From Dethiosulfatarculus sandiegensis (GTDB lineage Bacteria > Desulfobacterota > Desulfarculia > Desulfarculales > Desulfarculaceae): DNA of 35,000 bases. Location of the stretch: the NCBI RefSeq assembly GCF_000931935.2, contig NZ_AZAC01000010.1:1-35000 (forward strand), given 5' to 3'. This document shows positions 23,801 through 32,095 of this stretch, piece by piece. The notes below the pieces were generated by a model. That model was not told where the DNA came from. It did not search any database and was given only the letters and a program-made list of their open reading frames with translations. Position numbers and translations under genes: made by a program. Positions within the stretch are counted from its first letter, which is position 1. Every line of letters begins with the position of its first letter.

Positions 23801-24865
23801 ATCGGTATTGCCTTTGACAAGCAAAAAGATATTTTCCAGGCCTTTGAACAGGCCGACGGCTCCACCACCCGCAAATTCGGCGGAACCGGTTTGGGGCTCG
23901 CCATTGTTAAACATCTGGTAGAGATGATGGGTGGCGAAATGGGGCTGGAAAGCCTTCCCGGCCTGGGAAGCAGCTTTTCCTTCACCCTTGACCTGCCCAT
24001 AGATCAGGCCTCTTCAGCCCCGGCAGGCAAAGACCAAACACAATTACGAGGCATGACAAGCTTACTTGTCTGCCCCAACAAATCTTTGCGCGGCTTTTTG
24101 GCAGAGCATTTGATTTCTTGGAATGTCGAACCTCAGGATGCAGCCAGCGGAGAGCAGGCCTGGGACAGGCTCAAGTTGGCTGCTCGTGAGAATAACTCCT
24201 TTGACCTGTTGATAGTGGACTGCCTTTTACCAGACCTGAAAGCTCCTGATCTGGTTCAACGCATGCGCAAACATCCCATACTGAAAGCCACCCCGGTAAT
24301 CATACTCACCACGGCAGACCAAAGCGGAGATATTTGCCGCAGAAGCGGCCTTGATCACTCGGCAAGCCTGTCCAAGCCTGTTAAGCCAAAGGATTTAGTG
24401 CGGAGCATAAACAAACTCTTGGGACTGAAATCAATAATCCAACCCAAACCGGCCCCTGACGCCTCCCCTGAAAGACCCGGGAGCAGCCCAGGCCTGCATA
24501 TCCTTTTGGCTGAAGATATGCCGATAAACCAAAAGGTAGCCCAACGCATGCTGGAAAAAATGGGTCACAAAGTCACCTTGGTGGAAAACGGAAAGGAGGC
24601 GGTGGAACTCACTGAATCAACTCAATACGACCTGATATTAATGGATGTGCAGATGCCCAAAATGGATGGCTTTGCAGCCACCAAGGCCATTCGCGCCAGG
24701 GAAACAGACAAGCATATCCCCATAATCGCCATGACCGCCCATGCCATGAAGGGAGACAAGGAAGCCTGCCTGGAGGCCGGTATGGACAGCTACATTCCCA
24801 AACCTGTAGATCCTGAGGTGCTGGCCGAGGCATTGCGCCGGCTTTCGGCCAAAACCCAAAAATGA
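20876..24865 (+). CDS. Membrane hybrid sensor histidine kinase with four PAS domains and two receiver domains
   Basis: A 1329-residue protein. I start at TTG 20876 because GGAG lies 6 bases upstream; a TTG four codons earlier lacks a site. Order of parts: membrane helix about 11-30; periplasmic sensor about 31-175 with a Cache-like end (PWEWTVGFTMPL); helix about 180-205; HAMP about 205-255; PAS domains at about 270-385, 390-515, 520-660 and 665-785; coiled coil; HisKA with phospho-acceptor H823 in MSHEIRTPMNG; HATPase with a DTGIGI box and FGGTGLGLAI; a first receiver about 1055-1180 with D1115; a second receiver about 1195-1315 with D1257 in LMDVQMPKMDG. The first receiver lacks the acidic pair near its start and looks degenerate. 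No response regulator gene is adjacent, so its target is unknown. Confidence 0.9.
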   Translation: MKTKIPRIITRFIILVGPIFLIFLIGVSLITNHQLKKYTDKSQEAAYGHILNSMISALTAKNNRLKATRMVDHYITNFQSSIIRDLSNQYYIHDDQKVFPLIINQKGEIVMHPRLKPGDDSLVGAPFIQKILKQKNGQLNLTYKGRESWAIFRYFGPWEWTVGFTMPLKVKYQDANQLRNILLFITGLFFTALLLAVIFLALRLTKPFVLLTNAAAQLAEGNLDQKIELKGKDEVAILARSFAAMQQSIREKITALDQKNQQLEESESRFRSLVETTPAWVWEMDADGFYTYVSPKIKELLGYEPDQLIGKHFTDLMFENERSESVEKLYNALKAGQNLITMEKLCLHSEKGEKILLESNCAPIFDNHDQLIGYRGIDQDITVRKQALKTLKDSEHRYRVLFDNANDAAFIIKNRKIVDCNKRSLEIFKCSRQDILGKSPDELSPEIQPNGKASRELSDLFLSTADRKGRTEFSWTHRRYDGALFLAEVSLNVIEIAGELYELSITRDVTKRKQAEEALHESEYRFRSLLEQSPLSTLIFRADGALVFMNKAFSRLWNLTPEQVEYFYTEYNIFRTSILRSQDISQTVKQAFAGKTAKTKPIFIQSLPIQNPLFKETRFPPRWLVVFAYPVKDSKGNLKQVVLTYEDNTAAVQAEKRLRESEEKYRLLFEEAGVLVSVCDRQGRIIMVNNLLAGLLGKTPQELLGTPTDPISSEYFRNIKPIMDEVMDTGEKRRLEHSVVLANEKRFLLSSFQPVWASKGEITSAQVISQDITTRKQAEDAIQTMNQRLETMVENRTRELARAKEAAEAANRSKSAFLANMSHEIRTPMNGVIGLAELLLNTSLDQEQLEYAAGIKTSAKSLLSVINDILDFSKIEAGKLTLESIHFSLRETLYESLRPLAPKIHEKGLELIVNVSDKTPDQLIGDPGRLRQVIINLVNNALKFTSRGEILLSVDSAFQPGEPKASLEFKIKDTGIGIAFDKQKDIFQAFEQADGSTTRKFGGTGLGLAIVKHLVEMMGGEMGLESLPGLGSSFSFTLDLPIDQASSAPAGKDQTQLRGMTSLLVCPNKSLRGFLAEHLISWNVEPQDAASGEQAWDRLKLAARENNSFDLLIVDCLLPDLKAPDLVQRMRKHPILKATPVIILTTADQSGDICRRSGLDHSASLSKPVKPKDLVRSINKLLGLKSIIQPKPAPDASPERPGSSPGLHILLAEDMPINQKVAQRMLEKMGHKVTLVENGKEAVELTESTQYDLILMDVQMPKMDGFAATKAIRARETDKHIPIIAMTAHAMKGDKEACLEAGMDSYIPKPVDPEVLAEALRRLSAKTQK

Positions 24866-24970
24866 CCTACCGGTCATATTATTCCTTAAGTCCTCAATCT
24901 AATCTAATAAAAATGGATCTATTCGAAATAACATAAAAATTAGGTTGAATCCATAACGGCGCAATTGACC

Positions 24971-25807
24971 TTATACTTTGCTTCTTGTGGCAACACCGAT
25001 CACATAGGAATGCCGGGCTTCCCGCAACAAAGGCGCCCGGGTTAAAAAATTCAAATGGGCAAGCACCTTGTGCTTTGTGGAAAAACCAATTACATACATT
25101 CGGTATTCTTCAAAAGGCGATTCGGTCAATACCTTTTCAAACTGTTTTATTGAATATTTATTCAGATACTCACCAGGGCGATGGCGAAGGTTATTTATCC
25201 CTTCTCAACGCAAGCAGGGCGGATTACTGTCCCAGGTGCGGGATTTGTAAAATTCCTGCTTCATCATACGCCTGGCTGTGTTTAAAATAGTCTTGTCTGA
25301 AAAAAAGAGCCGCATAAAAGATACGGGGAAGATTCGGAGCATGTGGGTTGCATGCCAGTGCCCCCAGCCCACAGCGCCAAAATTGAGTTTGCCTCCTGGT
25401 TTAAGTAGTCTGTAGGCCTGTTCCGGCATAAGGGACGGTTCCTTAATGTACTCCATGGCATCAATAATCAAGACCAAATCAAACTTTATCTTACCCAGGC
25501 CTATTTGCTCTGTCTGATTGCAGCTAAAAACAACCTTATCCTTCAACTCCGGAGCCAATTCCCGCTTCAGGTTCTCGGTTGTTTCTATTTCCCGACTGTT
25601 TATATCACATCCTACAACATGCCTCGCGCCCTGCCCGCCGAGATAGCAAGTCCTTCCCCCAATGCCGCAGCCAATATCCAGAACATCTTTGCCTTTCAAA
25701 TCCAGATTCGGATACCTGGCAATAAGATCCGGTGAGCTGTCCCTTTGCCAAAACCAATAATCCTTATAACTATTATCTGTTGTCTGTATGGCTTGAGAAT
25801 TGGCCAA
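24971..25807 (-). pseudogene. SAM-dependent methyltransferase interrupted by an in-frame TGA
   Basis: The first 200 codons (25807 to 25208) encode a class I methyltransferase: DVLDIGCGIGGRTCYL is the SAM-binding glycine motif, V-G-C-D-I-N binds the ribose, and FDLVLIIDAMEYI and LLKPGGKLNFG follow. The frame stops at TGA (25205-25207), then continues open in the same frame for 77 more codons to TAA at 24971. These read as a natural C-terminus (EGINNLRHRPGEYLNKYSIK, and later a basic helix and a R-H-S-Y-V-I-G-V-A strand). The full 278 residues match the usual length of such enzymes. The likely cause is a nonsense mutation; readthrough or selenocysteine insertion is possible, though I see no convincing SECIS hairpin. 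Substrate unknown. Confidence 0.7.
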
Positions 25808-26272
25808 TTAGCGTTTCTTGGCCAGAAAATAAAGGATTTACTCGGAAATATCAGGCACACCCTTTATCCTTTTGGTTCTAAACCATGTAGTTCATCCAAC
25901 TTTCCATAATTAATAGACTGGACCTAAAAAATGATATCTACGAATTGATTTTATAGGATTCATTTCTTGATACTATTCTCCTAAGCCATCGACGATTTAC
26001 CAATCAGAAATTGAAAGACAGCCTAAACCTGGAATCGTTATAGGAGTGCAAGCCGGGAACCGATGACAAAGTCGAAAAACAAAAAAAGTTAACTATTTGT
26101 TTTCTCAAGGGTAAGTTAACTTAGGCATCTGGCGGGATCTTTGGATAGCCTTTCATTCCGTCTTTCGTGATAGAGCCTGACAGCCTGTTTTCATAAGTCA
26201 ATCGAAAAAAGGTGGTCAATAAAAACAGCGGCCCGAGGAGAAGTTCATCTTAAACAGAGGCTCAAAACCCCA
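25808..26272. other. Intergenic region, no gene supported
   Basis: Lies between the methyltransferase start and the terminator of the minus-strand tRNA-Ser. No frame with a ribosome binding site and no repeat was recognised. AT-rich parts near 25810-25990 probably contain the promoter for the methyltransferase. Confidence 0.4.
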
Positions 26273-26304
26273 CAAAAAAACCCCAAGCGCCTAAAGCACT
26301 TGAG
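26273..26304 (-). terminator. Rho-independent terminator of tRNA-Ser(GGA)
   Basis: Read on the minus strand: CCTCAAGTGC, loop TTTAG, GCGCTTGGGG, then seven T. The 10-bp stem includes two G-T pairs. It begins 12 bases after the tRNA CCA end. Confidence 0.85.
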
Positions 26305-26315
26305 GATTTTATAAA

Positions 26316-26408
<93 letters not shown>

Positions 26409-26651
26409 GCTGGCGGCTTTCAAATACCTCAAGCAGAAATACCGGAAACTTAACTGCCTGTCAACTGCCTGTCAGTATTTTCCCTGGATATTGCCCAACA
26501 GGGAGTTCGACCGGCTTTTATCGGCCCTTTAAAGCCGGATGCTATGGATTTTTTAAGATGGCCCGCAACTCGAATTTCCCTTGAGTGGATTGGATTTATC
26601 GGCCAAATGAGAGACAGAAACTTTTGCTTGAGGAGAGCTTATCTTAAAACC

Positions 26652-28004
26652 TCAGATCACCATCAAGGGACGACGGGAAGTGGTTTTGCGTTTTCCTTTT
26701 TTGGCGGTGGAGCGCATACTCTCCTTGGCCATCTCTTTCCACCCGGGACGAAGGTCAAGAGCAGCCATGGGCAACCTGCCCTGTTCCACGGCCTGCAAGA
26801 CAAGCATTTGCAGGCCCTTTTCAGAGTCCCCGAAAAGGTCCTGGGAAACCCTTTCCACCTCCTGAAAAAACGCTTCTACATAGCTTCTATGCTCAGGATC
26901 TTCAAGGTTGAATGTTCTTGAAGTAAAAGGCGGCTCGCCCAAGGACGGTTTAGGGGCGCTTTTTTGGCTCTCCAGAAAAGAACTGAAAGCCTTGACCGCC
27001 GGGTCACCGTAAAGATCCTCCGGATCCACCTTGTTCAAACCCTTTGGTGAAACCCGGTCAAACTGAACCTTGATCCAATCCGCATAATCCGCTCCGTGGA
27101 TATCGGCCTGGCGCCTTGCCCTGTTAAAGGACGACCAATCCGGCGATTCCCACTTAGGGGCAAAACTGTTGAAATATGGAGCCAAAAGTCCCAACTTATG
27201 TTTTCGGGCCTGTTCCCAGGCAAAACAAAAGGCCTCGGTCCTTTTGAACCAGGGTATTTCCCGATTTTCAGGATGAGCTCTGCTTAACAGCCTGGCCTCC
27301 AACTGCCTTTCCTCTGTGTTCAGTTCAGGGGGCATTAAAATGGATTTAACTTGGGCCTTCTTAAGCACACTGGCCACTTGAGGGTCTGTGCTTTCAGACA
27401 AAAGGGCCAGGTCATTTTGTCCCGGGCCTTGTGTGCTCACATCCAGGTTTTCCACCACTTCCTCGAGCAGCTTTTTAAATTTACCCAGGCTCAACCCGGT
27501 CAGGTGCGGAGCCAATCGAAGATAGAGTTTTTCCGCCAAAGAGCTGGAGGGCGTCATCTCAATTTGGTTAGCTTCAGGTTTAGTCAAAGAATCCTCTTCA
27601 ACCGACGCAGTGACGGGTTTTTCCGGTGCTTCACCATCTGGTTCCATTTGGTCGGCGTCATCAATAATATACTTTCTTTTGGGTTTTGCCCTTCCCACTG
27701 CCTTAAGGCCTTTTATGGTAATCTTAGCTTTTAAAGGTCTGCCCGGCCCGATCTTAATAAATTCAATATAACCCTGTTCAGCCAACCCTTTAAGCTGTCG
27801 GGTCAGAAGTTGCTGGGGCAATTCGGTTTTCCGACGGATATTGGTGGTGGTTGTCCAGTTCCCCTTCTCAGTCATACTGGCCAAAGCCAACAGCACTTTG
27901 CGCCTGGCAGGCGGCATCTCCGACAGCGCAGCAGATAATCTGGCCTTAAGGTCATTTGAGGCCGGACGGCGATCGGGATGATTTTTTTCCATTTCTGGCG
28001 ACAA
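26652..28004 (-). CDS. Winged-helix DNA-binding protein, function unknown
   Basis: A 450-residue protein. Residues about 30-105 form a winged helix: P-P-A-R-R-K-V-L-L-A-L-A opens the first helix, LPQQLLTRQLKGLAEQGYI is the recognition helix region, and FIKIGPGRPLKAKITIKG is the wing. Residues 110-160 are acidic and Pro-rich, probably a linker. The rest is mostly helical, rich in Lys, Glu and Trp, and not recognised. It ends with a basic tail (KKGKRKTTSRRP). The TTG start at 28004 is supported by GGAG 6 bases upstream; an ATG 4 codons later is the alternative. The shape suggests a regulator or replication/plasmid-type initiator-like protein, but no family is assigned. It stands alone on the strand. 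Confidence 0.6.
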   Translation of the reverse strand: MSPEMEKNHPDRRPASNDLKARLSAALSEMPPARRKVLLALASMTEKGNWTTTTNIRRKTELPQQLLTRQLKGLAEQGYIEFIKIGPGRPLKAKITIKGLKAVGRAKPKRKYIIDDADQMEPDGEAPEKPVTASVEEDSLTKPEANQIEMTPSSSLAEKLYLRLAPHLTGLSLGKFKKLLEEVVENLDVSTQGPGQNDLALLSESTDPQVASVLKKAQVKSILMPPELNTEERQLEARLLSRAHPENREIPWFKRTEAFCFAWEQARKHKLGLLAPYFNSFAPKWESPDWSSFNRARRQADIHGADYADWIKVQFDRVSPKGLNKVDPEDLYGDPAVKAFSSFLESQKSAPKPSLGEPPFTSRTFNLEDPEHRSYVEAFFQEVERVSQDLFGDSEKGLQMLVLQAVEQGRLPMAALDLRPGWKEMAKESMRSTAKKGKRKTTSRRPLMVI

Positions 28005-28125
28005 GTTGCCACTCCGCTGACCTTAAGCCATATAGTCATTTCGGTTTGGTTACAGGAGATCAAAAAAACCGGATTTTATTTAGTATAGACCTGTATTGTC
28101 ATATTTTTTATTCCGTTATGCAAGG

Positions 28126-28890
28126 CTAAGCCAAGAGGAATTCCGTTAATGCCTCATTCACCATCTTGTATTGCTCAAGATTAACCATATGCCCAGCTTT
28201 GTCGAACTCCCTGATTTGAGCTCCTGATATTTTTTCAGCCAGGAATCTGCTGTATTTCAATGGAGTCAGCTTGTCCTTGGTTCCCACCATAATCAGGCAC
28301 GGCCTATCAACCCCACTTATGGCTTCCCTAAGGTCAAATTCATCGCAGGCCATAAAATCTCCCCAAAGGACCTGGGGGTCGGTCTGTGCCATCAGCTCAA
28401 TCCCCATGGCCAGGGTTCTGGCATCTGCTTCATCCGCATAGGCATTTTTAATAATCAATTCCACAGTGGGGATAAATTCGCTTTTAATACCACTTAAAAT
28501 TGCGGGCAGCACCTTTAGCCTGGCTCCGGTGCCCATGAGTATAATCCCTCTGATCAGATCCGGTCTGGACAGGGCTACGGTCATGGTTATGGCCCCGCCC
28601 ATGGAATGACCCATTAAAAACGGTTTCACAGGACCGGCCTCCAGGAACTGAATCACCCAGTCTGCATAATCTTTGATATGTTCTTTACCCGGGCCTTTTG
28701 TTGCCCCATGCCCCGGCAAATCAAGGGCGCAGCTGTTAATGCGGGGATCCAGGCCGTTCAATTGGGGGAGCCAGCTTTGCGAACTGCCGCCTGCGCCATG
28801 AACCAATAGCAAATCTGCGCCCTCAGGGTCATGGGGGCTGCGGCTGATCCTGTATCCCATATCCTTGTCTTTAAGATGTTTATTCCACAT
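28126..28890 (-). CDS. Alpha/beta hydrolase
   Basis: A 254-residue alpha/beta-fold enzyme of typical length. The oxyanion region is LLVHGAGGSSQSW, followed by ALDLPGHGATKG. The nucleophile elbow is MGHSMGGA with the catalytic Ser, the acid lies in VGTKDKLTPL, and the catalytic His in DKAGHMVNLEQ. A cap region of about 60 residues separates the Ser from the Asp. The substrate is not predictable; esters, lactones or C-C bonds are all possible. The ATG at 28890 has GGGAG about 9 bases upstream. No partner gene is adjacent within 120 bases. Confidence 0.85.
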   Translation of the reverse strand: MWNKHLKDKDMGYRISRSPHDPEGADLLLVHGAGGSSQSWLPQLNGLDPRINSCALDLPGHGATKGPGKEHIKDYADWVIQFLEAGPVKPFLMGHSMGGAITMTVALSRPDLIRGIILMGTGARLKVLPAILSGIKSEFIPTVELIIKNAYADEADARTLAMGIELMAQTDPQVLWGDFMACDEFDLREAISGVDRPCLIMVGTKDKLTPLKYSRFLAEKISGAQIREFDKAGHMVNLEQYKMVNEALTEFLLA

Positions 28891-29362
28891 AAAACCATTC
28901 TCCCGAACAACCTTGGGTTATCAGCGCCCAGCACCAAAAAAAAACCACTGCCGGAAAAGGCTGCCTGTAAACCGGCCCTCCTCATCGTACAGCCGGAAAA
29001 GCATATACCTGTATCACCTAAGAATAAACAAAAACCTCGAACCTGACAGGAAAATCGGTTAGCCAATGATTTTTACAGACGCCAAAAGGCCAGGGCCGGC
29101 GTGGCGCCGACCCTGTGGGAGGAGGGGAAAGGCCAGATGCCTTTCGGATAATGAGGATGCCCTTACAAGGCTTCCGGGGCCTCGGCAGGTTAAAGGCAGC
29201 TTCCCGGGACATTAAGGGCATTCAAGGTATGCAACCTGATTGGTGCATTGACCTCACCATCCAAGTACCAAGAGGAGAAGAACATGTCAAGCAAAAAAAC
29301 AACATATTGTGTTACGTACCATACAATGACACGAAATATAGAGGACTCCACCTGTTTGAGTT
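28891..29362. other. Intergenic region, no gene supported
   Basis: About 470 bases between two minus-strand hydrolase genes. The open frames here (for example at 29115-29366) have no ribosome binding site and unfamiliar composition. The part just upstream of 28890 must hold the hydrolase promoter. No repeat or terminator was recognised. Confidence 0.4.
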
Positions 29363-29989
29363 TTAGGGCATGTCAGCCAAATAATTTTTAACATGCTCCA
29401 TTAGTGCACTCTCATGTCCTCCATAGAAATGATCAACCCCTTTAAGGGTTATCAGATGCACCGATGCACTCTGTGAACGGGAATAGGCTTCCAACTCCTC
29501 TATTTGGTTAAATTCATCCCTATCCCCGGAAATAACCAATAACTTATTGTTTTTATTAGGCCATTTTGGAAGCCTCTCTAATTCTAAAGGCGGTGAAACC
29601 CATATTGCGCCTCTTAAATGAGGATATTTTAGCGCCGCTTTTGCGGCCATCAGTGCACCAAAAGAATACCCCATCCAAATCTGACCCAAATCCGAGTGCA
29701 CTCGCAACCAATCAGCTGCGGCTAGAACATCTTCCACCTCTCCTATGCCCTGATCATAAGCTCCGGTTGAACGTTCCACTCCGCGAAAATTAAAACAAAG
29801 GGTCTGCCAACCTTTTTCCAAGGCCGCCCGGTTCAAAGCACTGACCACATTATTGTTCATGCTTCCGCCGTAAAGGGGATGGGGGTGAAGAATAAGCGCC
29901 TGGCCTTGACACCCATCCTTGGGAAAGGCCAAGGCGCCTTCCAGCACTACACTTTCGTTGACTTTTATAAAAACCGATTCCTCCCGCAT
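29363..29989 (-). CDS. Alpha/beta hydrolase of the COG2945 type
   Basis: A 208-residue protein close to the usual 205-220 residues for this family. Landmarks are LILHPHPLYGGSMNNNVV, TLCFNFRGVERSTG, the nucleophile motif WMGYSFGA, V-I-S-G-D-R-D-E with the acid, and GVDHFYGGHE with the catalytic His. No signal peptide. I start at the ATG at 29989 (MREESVFIKV), which has AGGAG 8 bases upstream; the longer frame adds 37 unlikely residues. The substrate is unknown. It is divergent from motA, with about 210 bases between the starts. Confidence 0.8.
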   Translation of the reverse strand: MREESVFIKVNESVVLEGALAFPKDGCQGQALILHPHPLYGGSMNNNVVSALNRAALEKGWQTLCFNFRGVERSTGAYDQGIGEVEDVLAAADWLRVHSDLGQIWMGYSFGALMAAKAALKYPHLRGAIWVSPPLELERLPKWPNKNNKLLVISGDRDEFNQIEELEAYSRSQSASVHLITLKGVDHFYGGHESALMEHVKNYLADMP

Positions 29990-30143
29990 TTGTCTTTCTC
30001 CTAATTTAGCACCCCCAATTAAAAGGGCGGCCTTTTGGTTAAAGGGAAATATATGCCGAGCATTTTTGGTAAGCAGGCCCCTCGGCAGTTCATTTAACAT
30101 GCCAACTAATTGAGATAACAGTAATTTTTTGAGTTTTCAACAG

Positions 30144-30160
30144 TTGGCACGTTGTTTGAA
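30144..30160 (+). promoter_or_regulatory. Near-consensus sigma54 promoter for motAB
   Basis: TTGGCACG (30144-30151), four bases, then TTGAA. The -24 element is perfect; the -12 element has A in place of the C of TTGC. It lies about 45 bases upstream of the motA ATG. Flagellar genes are often controlled by sigma54, which supports the call, but the -12 mismatch lowers it. Confidence 0.4.
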
Positions 30161-30202
30161 TAACAATTAGGCAACATTACCCAGCAAGCAAAGGTACAGC
30201 CC

Positions 30203-31033
30203 ATGTCCAAGAAAAAAATCCTGCAATTATGCACCTTGGGAGTTCTTCTTTTAGCCGCGCTGATCATCGCAGGTGATCTTACCATGTTCATTAATCCGGG
30301 AGGTCTGCTTCTGGTTTTAGGCGGCACTCTGGCCGGTGTTTTTCTGGCCTTCCCCACCCATACCCTTGCCGGTCTGTGGAATCAGCTTTCTGAAATCAAC
30401 AAAAAACGCAATCTGAACCAGGAAACCCTGACCAAGATATTTGTACATCTGGCCAGGATGCAACGCACTGAAGGGGTGCGCACCCTGGAGGCCCAGGCTA
30501 AACGCACCGGCAATATTTTTCTGGAGATGGGTGTTGCCATGGTGGTGGATGAAAAACCCGCCCAGCAAATCAGGGAACGCCTGGAACAGGAATTCGACTT
30601 TATGGTCTCTCGCAGGGAAGGCCAAAGGGCGGTTCTCTCCCTTATGGGCAGGCTGGCCCCGGCATTTGGCCTGGCCGGCACCATGATCGGCCTTATCCGC
30701 ATGCTCCACACCATAAGCGATCCCACAGAGGTGGCCGCAGGAATGAGCGTTGCCCTTTTGACCACCTTCTACGGAATCATGCTGGCCAACTTGGTAATCC
30801 TGCCTTTGGAACGCAAGCTAAATGAAAAAAACCGGGCCGAAGCTGTGGAGATGAGCCTTATCACCGAAGGCATTATGGGGCTCTGCACTGAAGAGAACGG
30901 CGCCGCCATGTACGCCAGGCTCAATTCCTTCAAGTTCGCCCGCACTGACGAAGAAATCCATTTCTCTGGCAACTGGTTCAATCAGATAAAGGGCATGGTT
31001 CCCCAGTTAAGGAGGTCTGATAATGACTCCTGA
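30203..31033 (+). CDS. motA: MotA-type flagellar stator subunit
   Basis: A 276-residue MotA/PomA-like protein with four membrane helices at about 7-25, 30-50, 145-170 and 180-200. The N-terminal pair contains NPGGLLLVLGGTLAGVFLAFP, typical of MotA. The third and fourth helices contain the Pro-rich MGRLAPAFGLAGTMIGLIRM and the M-S-V-A-L-L-T-T-F-Y-G-I segments that line the ion path. A cytoplasmic loop between helices 2 and 3 carries many Arg and Glu for rotor contact. With MotB it forms the H+ or Na+ channel that drives the flagellum. AAAGG lies 8 bases before the ATG. The motB start overlaps its end by 11 bases. Confidence 0.88.
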   Translation: MSKKKILQLCTLGVLLLAALIIAGDLTMFINPGGLLLVLGGTLAGVFLAFPTHTLAGLWNQLSEINKKRNLNQETLTKIFVHLARMQRTEGVRTLEAQAKRTGNIFLEMGVAMVVDEKPAQQIRERLEQEFDFMVSRREGQRAVLSLMGRLAPAFGLAGTMIGLIRMLHTISDPTEVAAGMSVALLTTFYGIMLANLVILPLERKLNEKNRAEAVEMSLITEGIMGLCTEENGAAMYARLNSFKFARTDEEIHFSGNWFNQIKGMVPQLRRSDNDS

Positions 31034-32087
31034 TACCGGTTCAAGCGGAGTTACCCTGGACAACTATTTACCCGAGGGAATTATCTCCCGAGGGATGCAG
31101 AGCAAGGCGGACCCGCCCTCAAGACAAGACACTACATCCTCCGGGGGGCGATTCAATTCCAGGCAGCGCCCTTTGTCCCGCTTTACCCAAGGAGAACAAA
31201 GCCCCAACTTTTATTTATCCTTAAGTGACCTGATGAGCCTTTTGCTGGTCTTTTTTGTACTGATCTTTTCCTTGAGTGAATACAAAATCAGCAACCAGCC
31301 GGAAAGGGAACAGCCGGAAACAAAAGTGAAAATGGTTGACCGCCTGGCTCTGGTTCACGTCGAAAAGCCTAAAGGGATCGATCCCTTTGCTGATCCTCCT
31401 CTCTTTGCAAGCCTCACCCCCAAGCCCAGCAAAGAGGAGACCAAGACCGAAAAATCCCCGGCACAGGCGGTAAAGCCGGTTCGCTTGGATGATCCTCCGG
31501 TGCCTTGGGTGACTCACACTCAAAAGGGACCATTGATGGCTCTTTTGACTCAAAGCACGACTCTGCCCGCAGCGGCAGTCCCTGAGGAAGAAAAAAACTT
31601 AACCGCATTGCTTAATCAGGTGCGAAAAGAGGTTAAAAAGGCAGCGCCTGAAGGAGTGGAGTTGGAATCCCTGCCAGAGGCCCTTATTGTGCGCCTCCCT
31701 GAATCCATTACCTTTGATTCAGGCCAGGCCCAAATCAAACCGGGCATGCTGGACGCTCTACAACACCTGGGAAGAATCTTGGCCGACCACAAGGGTTATC
31801 AGGTGATAGTCAGTGGCCACACGGATAATCTGCCCATAAACAACGAGCAATTCGCCAGCAATTGGGATCTTTCCGCGGCGCGGGCCGCCTCTGTGGCCAG
31901 GAGCCTGCTCAAACAGGGATTGAATAAACGAGACCTCACCATCCAGGGCCTGGCGGACCAAAGACCCATCGCCTCCAACCAGACGAAGCAGGGCCGCGGT
32001 TTAAACCGGCGGGTGGAGATTGAGCTCAGGTCACCGCAAGTAAAAAGCGCGGCCCAGAGCAGAACCTCAGCCGGGGATCTGGGCTAA
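31023..32087 (+). CDS. motB: MotB-type flagellar stator subunit (OmpA-like domain)
   Basis: A 354-residue protein. It has one membrane helix at about 68-87 (LSDLMSLLLVFFVLIFSLSE); its Asp is the ion-binding residue of MotB. The cytoplasmic part before it is about 65 residues, longer than the usual 25 or so. A linker of about 110 residues with many Pro and Lys follows. The peptidoglycan-binding OmpA/MotB domain lies at about 215-340, with ITFDSGQAQIKPG, VSGHTDNLPI and L-S-A-A-R-A-A-S-V-A-R motifs. It overlaps motA by 11 bases, so the two are translated together. It converges with the YbaK gene with only 8 bases between stops. Confidence 0.87.
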   Translation: MTPDTGSSGVTLDNYLPEGIISRGMQSKADPPSRQDTTSSGGRFNSRQRPLSRFTQGEQSPNFYLSLSDLMSLLLVFFVLIFSLSEYKISNQPEREQPETKVKMVDRLALVHVEKPKGIDPFADPPLFASLTPKPSKEETKTEKSPAQAVKPVRLDDPPVPWVTHTQKGPLMALLTQSTTLPAAAVPEEEKNLTALLNQVRKEVKKAAPEGVELESLPEALIVRLPESITFDSGQAQIKPGMLDALQHLGRILADHKGYQVIVSGHTDNLPINNEQFASNWDLSAARAASVARSLLKQGLNKRDLTIQGLADQRPIASNQTKQGRGLNRRVEIELRSPQVKSAAQSRTSAGDLG

Positions 32088-32095
32088 ACCCATTA

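Noticed and set aside
25160..25207. SECIS element for selenocysteine at the methyltransferase TGA
   Set aside because: Only short weak stems can be drawn after the TGA and none has the expected apical loop, so selenocysteine is kept only as an alternative.
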